From Candidatus Cryptobacteroides fimicaballi (GTDB lineage Bacteria; Bacteroidota; Bacteroidia; Bacteroidales; UBA932), in assembly GCA_018065485.1 (NCBI GenBank), contig JAGHTF010000011.1, positions 1-41,038 on the forward strand: DNA of 41,038 nt, given 5' to 3'. Within the stretch, counting starts at the first letter, position 1. Each line of letters opens with the position of its first letter. The notes below the pieces were generated by a model, which worked only from the letters and a program-made list of their open reading frames with translations, was not told the DNA's origin and searched no databases. Made by a program: the position numbers and the translations under genes. Positions 1 to 6,811 of the stretch are shown piece after piece.

Positions 1-67
1 GGGTTTTCTTGAATTCAATAAAATGATCCTCGAAAACCTGGATAGTCCGTATGTATTCCTTTTTCAT
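1..67 (-). CDS. RelE/HigB-like toxin, 5' end only (partial)
   Basis: An open frame starts at an ATG on the minus strand and runs out of the window, giving 22 residues beginning MKKEYIRTIQVFEDHF. The pattern 'IRTI.VF...F..F' resembles the N-terminus of RelE/ParE or Gp49-like (HigB) toxins common in Bacteroidota, which cleave mRNA on the ribosome. It is preceded by a good Bacteroidota promoter only five bases before the ATG, which supports a real gene start. It is divergent from the toxin-antitoxin-chaperone genes. The family call rests on a short N-terminus only; a partner antitoxin would be expected just beyond the window edge. Confidence 0.5.
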   Translation of the reverse strand, partial: MKKEYIRTIQVFEDHFIEFKKT

Positions 68-72
68 TGTTG

Positions 73-104
73 CAAAGTTAACGAATTAGTGAACATTTCC
101 AAAA
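73..104 (-). promoter_or_regulatory. Bacteroidota-type promoter for the partial toxin gene
   Basis: On the minus strand TTTTG (plus 100-104) is followed after 19 bases by TAACTTTG (plus 73-80). This matches the Bacteroidota sigma-ABfr -33/-7 consensus (TTTG, about 19-20 bases, TAnnTTTG). The -7 element ends five bases before the ATG, so the predicted transcript would start at or next to the start codon. Confidence 0.6.
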
Positions 105-168
105 TTTTAATCAACTTTTCTTCAAGGAAAAAGTACATCGGTAGAGGAATGACGTGCGTACGTTGTGA

Positions 169-190
169 TTCATCCGTTTGTGCGGATGAA
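169..190. repeat. Perfect 8-bp inverted repeat in the divergent intergenic region
   Basis: TTCATCCG and CGGATGAA are exact reverse complements separated by six bases (TTTGTG). No T-tract follows on either side, so it does not look like an intrinsic terminator. Its place between two divergent toxin operons makes a regulatory protein site plausible. An eight-base palindrome, TTGCGCAA, lies just downstream at 194-201. Confidence 0.4.
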
Positions 191-231
191 CGTTTGCGCA
201 ATACGCGAGTCAAAGACTCTCATATTATCAT

Positions 232-239
232 TATATTTG
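232..239 (+). promoter_or_regulatory. Putative -7 element for the TAC operon
   Basis: TATATTTG matches the Bacteroidota -7 consensus TAnnTTTG and lies 74 bases before the ATG of the toxin gene. A clear TTTG at the -33 position is not seen, so this is a moderate call. Transcription from here would pass through the inverted repeat at 289-308. Confidence 0.4.
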
Positions 240-288
240 CAGAGCTTCCTTCTCTTTGCAGATGGGGCATTACTACAAATTGTTCGAA

Positions 289-308
289 AGTTTAGTTGCA
301 ACTTAACT
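289..308. promoter_or_regulatory. Near-perfect 20-bp inverted repeat, candidate autoregulatory operator
   Basis: AGTTTAGTTGCAACTTAACT is an inverted repeat with nine of ten base pairs matching around a central GTTGCAAC, ending five bases before the toxin ATG at 314. Antitoxins of HigA/XRE type usually bind such palindromes to repress their own operon. The sequence symmetry is seen directly; binding by the downstream antitoxin is inference. Confidence 0.5.
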
Positions 309-313
309 ATTTT

Positions 314-736
314 ATGTCTAAATTCGCACTCCAGAGTATAGAGGCCGTTCAAGGTAAACAGACTTTCGAGAAGCTCTTAGTCAATGGAGTTGCCCCGTTT
401 GACACTTTTGAACAAGAGCTGGAAGGACAGGATAAAAGGAGTCTTGAAAAGATATATTTTTATATGAATGAGGTGGCAAACAACAGAACGCTACCCAGCA
501 CTAAATTCAAAGACGTCACCCCGGAAAAAGAAAAGATTAAAGAATACGAATTTAAGGATGGTGATTTAAGGGTTTACTGCATTTCCAAATTTAAAGGAAA
601 AATAATCATTATGGGAGGGTATAAGAACAGACAGAAGAAAGATTATCGTACCTTCCGTTCGCTGAAAGAACAATATTTAAGTCAAGAAAACAATAATACA
701 ACAAACCATGAAACGAGCAGAACTCCTAAAAAGTGA
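314..736 (+). CDS. RelE-superfamily (HigB-like) toxin of a TAC module
   Basis: The product is 140 residues from the ATG at 314; the ORF track begins at an upstream TTG that lies inside the palindrome and is less likely. The C-terminal half carries the RelE-like strand pattern 'DLRVYCIS.FKGKIIIMGGYKNRQKKD' at about residues 84-110, as in HigB toxins that cut mRNA at the ribosome. The N-terminal 60 residues are helical and longer than in minimal RelE toxins. The last 29 bases overlap the antitoxin gene, giving toxin-first order as in higBA. RNase activity is inferred from the family; catalytic residues were not confirmed. Confidence 0.7.
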   Translation: MSKFALQSIEAVQGKQTFEKLLVNGVAPFDTFEQELEGQDKRSLEKIYFYMNEVANNRTLPSTKFKDVTPEKEKIKEYEFKDGDLRVYCISKFKGKIIIMGGYKNRQKKDYRTFRSLKEQYLSQENNNTTNHETSRTPKK

Positions 737-1085
737 AGGCTATTGGATAGCTAAACTTCAGACTGATCTCTATAGAGAGCTTGTTTCTTTTATGGAGAGA
801 ACCCATAAAAACAGCACCCAACTTGCTCAATATCTCGGATGTAGCAAGGGGTATGTTTCACAACTTCTTAATGGTAATTTTGACCATAAACTAAGCAAAC
901 TCGTAGAACTCTCTCTTGCGATAGGAAAAGTTCCAATCCTTGAGTATAAAGATGTTTCAGATTATGTGTTAGAGAATGACACAACTTATTCTTCTATATT
1001 AACAGCCTCTGCTCCATCTTCCAAATCACCTATGCCTGTCAGTTATTACACAATGCATAGCCCTTCATATCGTATTGCAGCATGA
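708..1085 (+). CDS. XRE-family (HigA-like) antitoxin with C-terminal tail
   Basis: This 125-residue protein has a helix-turn-helix of the XRE/Cro type at about residues 36-56 (TQLAQYLGCSKGYVSQLLNG), followed by further helices to about residue 77. After that comes a tail of roughly 45 residues, rich in Ser, Tyr and Pro, that is not part of the HTH fold. In the Mycobacterium tuberculosis HigB1-HigA1-SecB(TA) system the antitoxin's C-terminal 'chaperone addiction' region must be bound by the SecB-like chaperone; this tail sits where that region would be. The gene starts inside the toxin gene and its TGA overlaps the next gene's ATG (ATGA), so the three are probably translated together. It likely neutralises the toxin and represses the operon. 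Confidence 0.75.
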   Translation: MKRAELLKSEGYWIAKLQTDLYRELVSFMERTHKNSTQLAQYLGCSKGYVSQLLNGNFDHKLSKLVELSLAIGKVPILEYKDVSDYVLENDTTYSSILTASAPSSKSPMPVSYYTMHSPSYRIAA

Positions 1086-1522
1086 TCCAGTCTATTCCAT
1101 ATTGCATATCGCGAATCGAGACCGTTCAATTTGCTCTTTTCCCTGACAATTTTCAAAATGGACAGGCAGTTAGAGTTAATACAAATTGCGGGTATAATGT
1201 TCGCTCTGATGTTCAGCAAGTCAGAAATATAGTAACTGTTAATTACCTGCAAGAGGATAAACTTCTTATGGTTGCTGAACTTGCCTGTTATTACGATATT
1301 GCTCCAGAAGGCGTTGAGTCCATAAAAGCAGAAGGAAAGATACCTGTAGATTTTCTTAGATATATGGGGGCAATTTCAGTGGGTACAATCCGAGGCCTTA
1401 TACATGCAAAAACCGAAGGAACCGTTCTTAATCCTGTTGTTTTACCTCCGGTGAACCTTGAGGAGGCGATACAGAATGATATGTCCCTTTCTATTTTGCA
1501 GGAACTACAATCTTCTGAATAA
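1082..1522 (+). CDS. SecB-like chaperone of a toxin-antitoxin-chaperone module
   Basis: The 146-residue product is close in length to SecB (155 in E. coli). It shows the SecB layout: an N-terminal strand 'ISRIETVQFALF', a central strand pair 'NIVTVNYLQEDKLLMVAELAC.Y.I' matching SecB's core sheet, and a C-terminal helix-plus-loop ending 'LPPVNLEEAI' (residues about 121-130), the counterpart of SecB 'LAPVNFDALF'. The start overlaps the antitoxin stop by four bases. In known TAC modules this chaperone binds the antitoxin tail, protects it from proteases and lets it fold. The 3' end overlaps the convergent lipoprotein gene by 32 bases. A housekeeping SecB cannot be excluded by sequence, but the position argues for the TAC role. 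Confidence 0.75.
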   Translation: MIQSIPYCISRIETVQFALFPDNFQNGQAVRVNTNCGYNVRSDVQQVRNIVTVNYLQEDKLLMVAELACYYDIAPEGVESIKAEGKIPVDFLRYMGAISVGTIRGLIHAKTEGTVLNPVVLPPVNLEEAIQNDMSLSILQELQSSE

Positions 1523-4500
1523 GTCCCTGTGCTCCGTCGGCAGAGTAGATTACAAGAGCATCGCCCTCCTGCTCAAGCAGAATGCAGGTTGAGGGTTTTG
1601 TCATATATAGACCCTCAAGACCTTCACCAAGGATATTGACAGATGTGATAGGAGCCATTGAGGTTGCATCAAATATCGTAAGCACTGAAGGCATCGCCCT
1701 CTCTGGGAAAAAAGCCATATTGTTGATGGCAACAATAGGTTTGCTCCCCAAAAGACCGGGCTTGATGCAGGTTACTCCATTTGCCCAATCTCCGATTGTT
1801 GCAAGAGTTGTCGATGTCCCTCCTACTATATGTCGAAGGGTGTAGGTTCCGTCATAACCGTCATAGAGGAATCCGTCGGCCGCGCTTGTTCCGAGAGGAA
1901 CAAATGCCACATTGTTGGGAGCCCAGATTACACCATCAGTTGGAATCTCAACATATTTAGTCTCGCTGGCCTGACCGTCCTTGATTTCCCAATATGCTCC
2001 GTTTGCGGGAATTCTACCATCCACCTGTCCTGTAAAGAATGCGGTAACAATACCGTCCTTCAGGACATTTCCCCTTGCAGAGAAGTGACCGAGTCCATAT
2101 CCGGAATAATCGAAATATGCGTGAATGAGCGTAGCGGGCTCAACTTCCTGATCAACAGGTGTGTCTCCGGGAATTACATATACATCGAATGCCTGCTCGT
2201 ATGCAGTGGGAGTTACCATAATGAAGTTGCCGGCATCGTCATTCAGAACTTCGGAATATGTGATTGTACCGTCTCCAAGTACAGGTCCTACGAATTGTAC
2301 GGCTCCGCTTTCGGGATCAAACATTGCAAGATTTGCTCCGTCATAAAGCACATACTGGCCAGCACCCTTGGCTATTGAGAGCTGAGTACCGGATTTGAAC
2401 TGTTCGGGCAGAGTTGTCTCCCAGCTGATGCTGGTAAGACCTTCCTGATGGAAGTAAACCCTCTCTACGTGATCCATATATTCACCGGTAGGCTCGCCGG
2501 CATCATTAAGAACCTCATCCTGAATTGCAGGAACGGTGAACTTGATATATGACGTACGAGCATCATAGCCTTCGTTGGCATCGATGACAACCTTCACAAT
2601 CTTGCCGTCAGATGCAAGAGTTACATGCTGATAAGGGTAGGGACCGTCGGAATAATCCTTTATCGTCCATTCTACATTTGACTTTACTATAAATTGAAAC
2701 TCTCCACCTCCAGCATCCACAGAATAGTTACTTTGACCGTCAATAACAAAATATGGTTCATTTTCCTTCACCGTGACGCTGCAGGTGGCGGTGTAGCCGC
2801 CGTCGGTTGTTGTGACCGTGATGGTGGCAGAGCCGGCCTTCACGGCTGTCACTTTGCCGCTTTGGTCAACCGTAGCAACACCCGTGTTGCTGCTGGACCA
2901 ACTTACACTCTTGTCCGGAGCGTTGGATGGAGTTACCGTTGCATTGAGAGTTGATATCGCATCGACTTCCAAACTGAGACTTGTCTTGCTAAGGCTTACC
3001 CCAGCCACGCTTACCCTGTCGCCATAGACGGGACGGGCAGATCGCCCGCTGTCCCGACAGCTGTAGCCCCAGTAGACATTACCCGAACTGAAGCCCGCGT
3101 CGAACGCGTAGTTCGGGGTGACCGTATTGAGCGACGAAGACCAGTAGATGCCGCTTGAACCGACAGAGTTCAGGAAGTCGCTGCCGCGATAACCCGCCGC
3201 GGGCAAGAATATGGACTTGCTGGTGTAACCTGATTTCTTACTCGTGACTTTGTATCCGTTCACTCCGTTCTGTGTCGTCCACGTCCAGGTGCAGTTCTCC
3301 CTCAACTCTGTCCATTCGGCTTCCGTCGGCATTCTCCATTTGCCTCCCAATTTGACGTGGGCAACGTCATCACTAGGATCAAGAACCGTCTTGTTGTCGG
3401 GATTGCCACTACCGGACCAATAGGATGATTTATTTGAAGGAATGTATTTGGTCCAACCTGTATCTTCATTCGAACCTGTATGGTAGGGACAATTGTTCCA
3501 ATTAAGATTTATGCTTGTGCTTGTAACATCCTCTAACCCTGCCCACTGGTAATAACCGCCATATTCCTCCGGCTTGGAAGCACCTATATTGAAAGATGCC
3601 CACTTTACACTCAATCCAAGATCAACAGCCTCGGGGACAACAGGGCCAGCAGACTTCACCGTGACACTGCAGGTTGCCTTATAGCCGCCGTCCATTGTCG
3701 TGACCGTGATGGTAGCGCTGCCCTCTTTCACCGCAGTCACTTTACCTTCCTGGTCAATCGTAGCAATCGATTCGTTGTCGCTGGACCAAGTTATTTTTTT
3801 GCTGGTGGCATCATCCGGATAGAAAATGGCTGTCAATGATTCCGTTTCCCCCTTTCCCAGTATCAAAGAGGTCTTGTCTATGGAAAGTCCGGTGATAGGG
3901 ACCAATGTACCAAGATCGAGTATGGTGTTGGCCTTGATGGTAAGCGATACGCTCCTGCTGATAACTCCAATGAGCTGATTGGAAGTACCATAAAGAGAAA
4001 CTGCAAAACCTTTTGAAAGGGTTACGGGGAGGGTTGAGATGTAGAATGTTCCCGGACCGGAAACAGACACCGATATTTCACTGCCTCCTCCGTCTACGAA
4101 CGATGCTATAGGGCTGGAGTTTTTAGTAGAAACCGATATTCTTCCACCCCCGTGAATTTTCTCCCCATTATTTGCACTGATAACAACTTTTCTGACATTT
4201 GTCTTATTTATGGAAAATTTGATAAGGCTGGTGACATTTCGAAACTGAAGCGTTCCCGAAGTTATTTTTTCGGTCTTGGCAACAGAGATATGAGCATCCT
4301 CGAAAGCTCCTGTCTGCTCTGCACAAATTGCATCTGAAAGAATAAAACCCGATGCTGAATTATCGGAGGCCGTACCGCCTCCATAGACTGCAACAAGATA
4401 CTCATCATCTATTCCAACCTCCGCCTTGATTTTCTCGGTATGCCCGGAAGCGGCAACAGTATGGGTTCCGATTCTGCCATTGTCACTGGACCAATATTGA

Positions 4501-4688
4501 ATAATGTCTCCTTTGGTCCAATCAACCTTACCGGAGCCCTTGTCCTCTGTCTTAGTTCCGCCGGATATGGTCGCGCTATACTGACGGAAAATCATTCCAT
4601 CAACCGGAGACGGCAATTCCTTGACACATCCCAAGAAAAGGAATACGGAAAGAATTGCAAATACTATAGATGCTTTATTTTTTTTCAT
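1491..4688 (-). CDS. Surface lipoprotein with two BIG2 domains, a FISUMP domain and a C-terminal repeat region
   Basis: The chosen ATG at 4688 lies two bases after the stop of the upstream gene; the ORF track uses an in-frame GTG nine bases earlier. The 1065-residue product has a lipoprotein signal with lipobox FLGC (Cys21). Then come a fimbrillin-like N-terminal region to about 265, a BIG2 Ig-like domain (about 265-345), a Fibrobacter-paralogue (FISUMP) domain (about 352-557; 'GGKWRMPTEAEW', 'FLPAAGYR'), a second BIG2 domain (about 560-642), a BACON-like domain (about 647-750) and a C-terminal beta-rich region that may be a propeller. It is probably anchored in the outer membrane and exposed at the surface, for adhesion or ligand binding. 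It is last in the cluster. The specific ligand is unknown. Confidence 0.8.
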   Translation of the reverse strand: MKKNKASIVFAILSVFLFLGCVKELPSPVDGMIFRQYSATISGGTKTEDKGSGKVDWTKGDIIQYWSSDNGRIGTHTVAASGHTEKIKAEVGIDDEYLVAVYGGGTASDNSASGFILSDAICAEQTGAFEDAHISVAKTEKITSGTLQFRNVTSLIKFSINKTNVRKVVISANNGEKIHGGGRISVSTKNSSPIASFVDGGGSEISVSVSGPGTFYISTLPVTLSKGFAVSLYGTSNQLIGVISRSVSLTIKANTILDLGTLVPITGLSIDKTSLILGKGETESLTAIFYPDDATSKKITWSSDNESIATIDQEGKVTAVKEGSATITVTTMDGGYKATCSVTVKSAGPVVPEAVDLGLSVKWASFNIGASKPEEYGGYYQWAGLEDVTSTSINLNWNNCPYHTGSNEDTGWTKYIPSNKSSYWSGSGNPDNKTVLDPSDDVAHVKLGGKWRMPTEAEWTELRENCTWTWTTQNGVNGYKVTSKKSGYTSKSIFLPAAGYRGSDFLNSVGSSGIYWSSSLNTVTPNYAFDAGFSSGNVYWGYSCRDSGRSARPVYGDRVSVAGVSLSKTSLSLEVDAISTLNATVTPSNAPDKSVSWSSSNTGVATVDQSGKVTAVKAGSATITVTTTDGGYTATCSVTVKENEPYFVIDGQSNYSVDAGGGEFQFIVKSNVEWTIKDYSDGPYPYQHVTLASDGKIVKVVIDANEGYDARTSYIKFTVPAIQDEVLNDAGEPTGEYMDHVERVYFHQEGLTSISWETTLPEQFKSGTQLSIAKGAGQYVLYDGANLAMFDPESGAVQFVGPVLGDGTITYSEVLNDDAGNFIMVTPTAYEQAFDVYVIPGDTPVDQEVEPATLIHAYFDYSGYGLGHFSARGNVLKDGIVTAFFTGQVDGRIPANGAYWEIKDGQASETKYVEIPTDGVIWAPNNVAFVPLGTSAADGFLYDGYDGTYTLRHIVGGTSTTLATIGDWANGVTCIKPGLLGSKPIVAINNMAFFPERAMPSVLTIFDATSMAPITSVNILGEGLEGLYMTKPSTCILLEQEGDALVIYSADGAQGLIQKIVVPAK
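2767..2915. repeat. BIG2-encoding DNA repeat, copy A
   Basis: This 149-base block aligns without gaps to 4755-4903 in the neighbouring gene. I count 10 differences (about 93% identity), including one uninterrupted 68-base identical run. It encodes the C-terminal half of the second BIG2 domain of the large lipoprotein. Confidence 0.85.
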
Positions 4689-4690
4689 TT

Positions 4691-5986
4691 TTACCACTCG
4701 ATTACTTCTTCGTCATAATCTTCATTCCCACCATCTTCATCCTCAACTCTCTTCTTCACCGTTACGTTGCAGGTGGCGGTGTAGCCGCCGTCAGTTGTTG
4801 TGACCGTGATGGTGGCAGAGCCGGCCTTCACGGCTGTCACTTTGCCGCTTTGGTCAACCGTTGCGACGCTCGTGTTGCTACTGGACCAGTTTACACTCTT
4901 GTCGGTGGCATCGGAAGGCTTGACCGATGCGGATAGAGTATAATTATCCCCTTCGGTTATGGTTATTGAAGTCTTATTTAACTCGACACCAGACACATAA
5001 ATAGGCAATGTTGTGAATGTTATCTCCTCTCCATAACCGATACCCACTTTATTCTTGGCGTAAGCTCGTACATAATAAGTGGTTACGGGTTTCAATCCGG
5101 AAAGAGTACAAGAGAAAGGTTCAGAGCCTGACCCTGCAGACTTCGAATAAGTTTTCTCAACATCGGGGTTGTGAGAAGTACCCCAAACTACACCCTTACC
5201 TGTAATTTCAGAGCCTTTTGAAATTATATCATATCCTCCGCATACAGCGCTTGAAGACTCGATTTGAGTTGGAGAAGATGTTTTGATTTCAGGAGCGGAA
5301 ATTACTACAAATGAGCAAGCCTGGCTATACACCACATTTTCCCCTTCCCTGGCATACGAACACACAAAATATTCCTGTCCTACCTTCAATCCGGTTATTG
5401 TTACAGTATGAGTGCCCGTGGAACTGCCTGCAGAAATATGATCGTGTTCTATGGACAGACTGCTCTTGTCTGTGCCATAGCACACTCCGCATTCGCTCAA
5501 GGAAACACCCCACACAGCAGTTACGCTGAACTCCACAACAGCCTCGTCACCTATGCCAGACTTGAAGTCAGGAACCGTGGCGCTTACATAAGTAGAAAAA
5601 GGCTTGACCGTATATGATGTCACAGATGACGTTATTTCTATACGGCCATTCGACGCGTATGCCTTGCAATACCATTTGCCGTCGTAGTTATTGAGCATCC
5701 TTGCATACGTGAACTTCCCAGTCTTGTCTATGCCTGTTGCCTTCACCTTCTCACTGGTCGCGAACGTCTCATCCAGCGACAGGTAAAATCCGCAGTCTTC
5801 CTTTGTAATACCTCCGGAAAGACTCGCTCCAAACGTAACTTCCAGGCTTTCTTTCGACCCGGTGGTTTCCATTATCGTCAAAGTCGGCGCCTTGATATCC
5901 TCTCCGTATGGGTCGGGACCCATATTCACACAGGATGCCAGTGCCACAGCAAAAAGAACATTCACAACAAACAATCTGCTTCTCAT
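4691..5986 (-). CDS. Lipoprotein with fibronectin-III-like repeats and a C-terminal BIG2 domain
   Basis: The 431-residue protein starts with a signal ending in the lipobox LASC (Cys19), so it should be lipidated. Three repeats of about 90 residues follow, each with a pattern such as 'ECGVCYGT...TITGLKVGQEYFV..YA' or 'LSGLKPVTTYYVRAYAKN', typical of Bacteroidota fibronectin-III-like modules. A BIG2 domain occupies about residues 330-412, followed by an acidic tail (VEDEDGGNEDYDEE). It lies 12 bases after the barrel-like gene and two bases before the larger lipoprotein gene, so the two lipoproteins are very likely co-translated. Role: probably surface binding or structural; the ligand is unknown. 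Confidence 0.75.
   Translation of the reverse strand: MRSRLFVVNVLFAVALASCVNMGPDPYGEDIKAPTLTIMETTGSKESLEVTFGASLSGGITKEDCGFYLSLDETFATSEKVKATGIDKTGKFTYARMLNNYDGKWYCKAYASNGRIEITSSVTSYTVKPFSTYVSATVPDFKSGIGDEAVVEFSVTAVWGVSLSECGVCYGTDKSSLSIEHDHISAGSSTGTHTVTITGLKVGQEYFVCSYAREGENVVYSQACSFVVISAPEIKTSSPTQIESSSAVCGGYDIISKGSEITGKGVVWGTSHNPDVEKTYSKSAGSGSEPFSCTLSGLKPVTTYYVRAYAKNKVGIGYGEEITFTTLPIYVSGVELNKTSITITEGDNYTLSASVKPSDATDKSVNWSSSNTSVATVDQSGKVTAVKAGSATITVTTTDGGYTATCNVTVKKRVEDEDGGNEDYDEEVIEW
4755..4903. repeat. BIG2-encoding DNA repeat, copy B
   Basis: This is the partner of 2767-2915, in the same orientation, and encodes the C-terminal BIG2 domain of the 431-residue lipoprotein. A third, more diverged BIG2 segment lies at about 3656-3804. 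Confidence 0.85.
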
Positions 5987-5998
5987 ACTGCCATTCCT

Positions 5999-6811
5999 TT
6001 AAAACATTATTCCCACACCTACTTCTGCCTCGGTATATTTTAACATCGTATTGCTTACACCGGCGCTCACCGCTACCTTGCCGAATTTCAGAACAACTCC
6101 CGCATCAAACGACAGACCCTTTGTTGAGCGATCGGTCACAATCGCCCATTCCCCGCCTATGTCTTTCAGGTACAAGCTACGGTTCCCATATCCCAGCCCC
6201 AGATAAGGATAGAGCCATCTGGCGGCACGTACCATAGTTCCCGCCGTAATGTTCAGGCGTGACGTCTGACTCTCTCCCGTTCCCCAAAACCGGCCTTCGC
6301 TCGTAGAATATTCGTATGCCGCTGACGGAAACCGGAAGTCGGAACGGAACTTGGCATACCAACCCCACTTGTTTACCATACCAACCATCGCTCCGTATGT
6401 GACAGACGGTGCCACAGACACCTGGCCGGTAACCAGTATATTCCTTTCTACGACATCCTTCCTCTTCACTTCGACTTTGAAGGAAAGCTGTTTCCCGTCC
6501 AGCTTTTCCATATCCTGTGAAAAATCGTACTGGATTGTCTTTGTACCGGAGACCTTCACCTTCCCAAAGTCTCCACTGAGATGCTTCTTTTCCACTGCAC
6601 AGAAAGTCTGCCCTGCATCGGTGCTGAGCATAAATGCAATGTCGCAAGAGCGCAGGTCACTTCCCAAAGATATGTCGTAGGTCACAACGAAGGTTGTTTT
6701 CTCGCGGGACACCTGCACATTCGACAGCGTTACCTCGTCGTCCGGATTGTTTGCCGCAAATAAGGGCATCGCGGCAAGAGCTATGGTGAACAATAATAGT
6801 ATCTTCTTCAT
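5999..6811 (-). CDS. Secreted beta-rich protein, probable small outer-membrane barrel
   Basis: The product of 270 residues begins with a clear signal peptide (MKKILLLFTIALAAMPLFAA). The first half is Ig-like and beta-rich (about 25-125). The second half has alternating hydrophobic strands and glycines ('YPYLGLGYGNRSLY', 'VSAGVSNTMLKYTEAEVGVGIMF') and ends in Phe, as outer-membrane barrel proteins often do. Its ATG shares one base with the stop of the caspase gene. No named family was recognised. It could be an anchor or pore for its secreted neighbours; that is inference. Confidence 0.6.
   Translation of the reverse strand: MKKILLLFTIALAAMPLFAANNPDDEVTLSNVQVSREKTTFVVTYDISLGSDLRSCDIAFMLSTDAGQTFCAVEKKHLSGDFGKVKVSGTKTIQYDFSQDMEKLDGKQLSFKVEVKRKDVVERNILVTGQVSVAPSVTYGAMVGMVNKWGWYAKFRSDFRFPSAAYEYSTSEGRFWGTGESQTSRLNITAGTMVRAARWLYPYLGLGYGNRSLYLKDIGGEWAIVTDRSTKGLSFDAGVVLKFGKVAVSAGVSNTMLKYTEAEVGVGIMF

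Noticed and set aside
1082-1522. Housekeeping protein-export SecB
   Set aside because: Translation is coupled to the antitoxin gene within an AT-rich toxin island, which fits a TAC chaperone better than a general export chaperone.
1830-2378. 182-residue plus-strand ORF opposite the large lipoprotein
   Set aside because: Low-complexity antisense of a lipoprotein coding region, with no promoter or domain.
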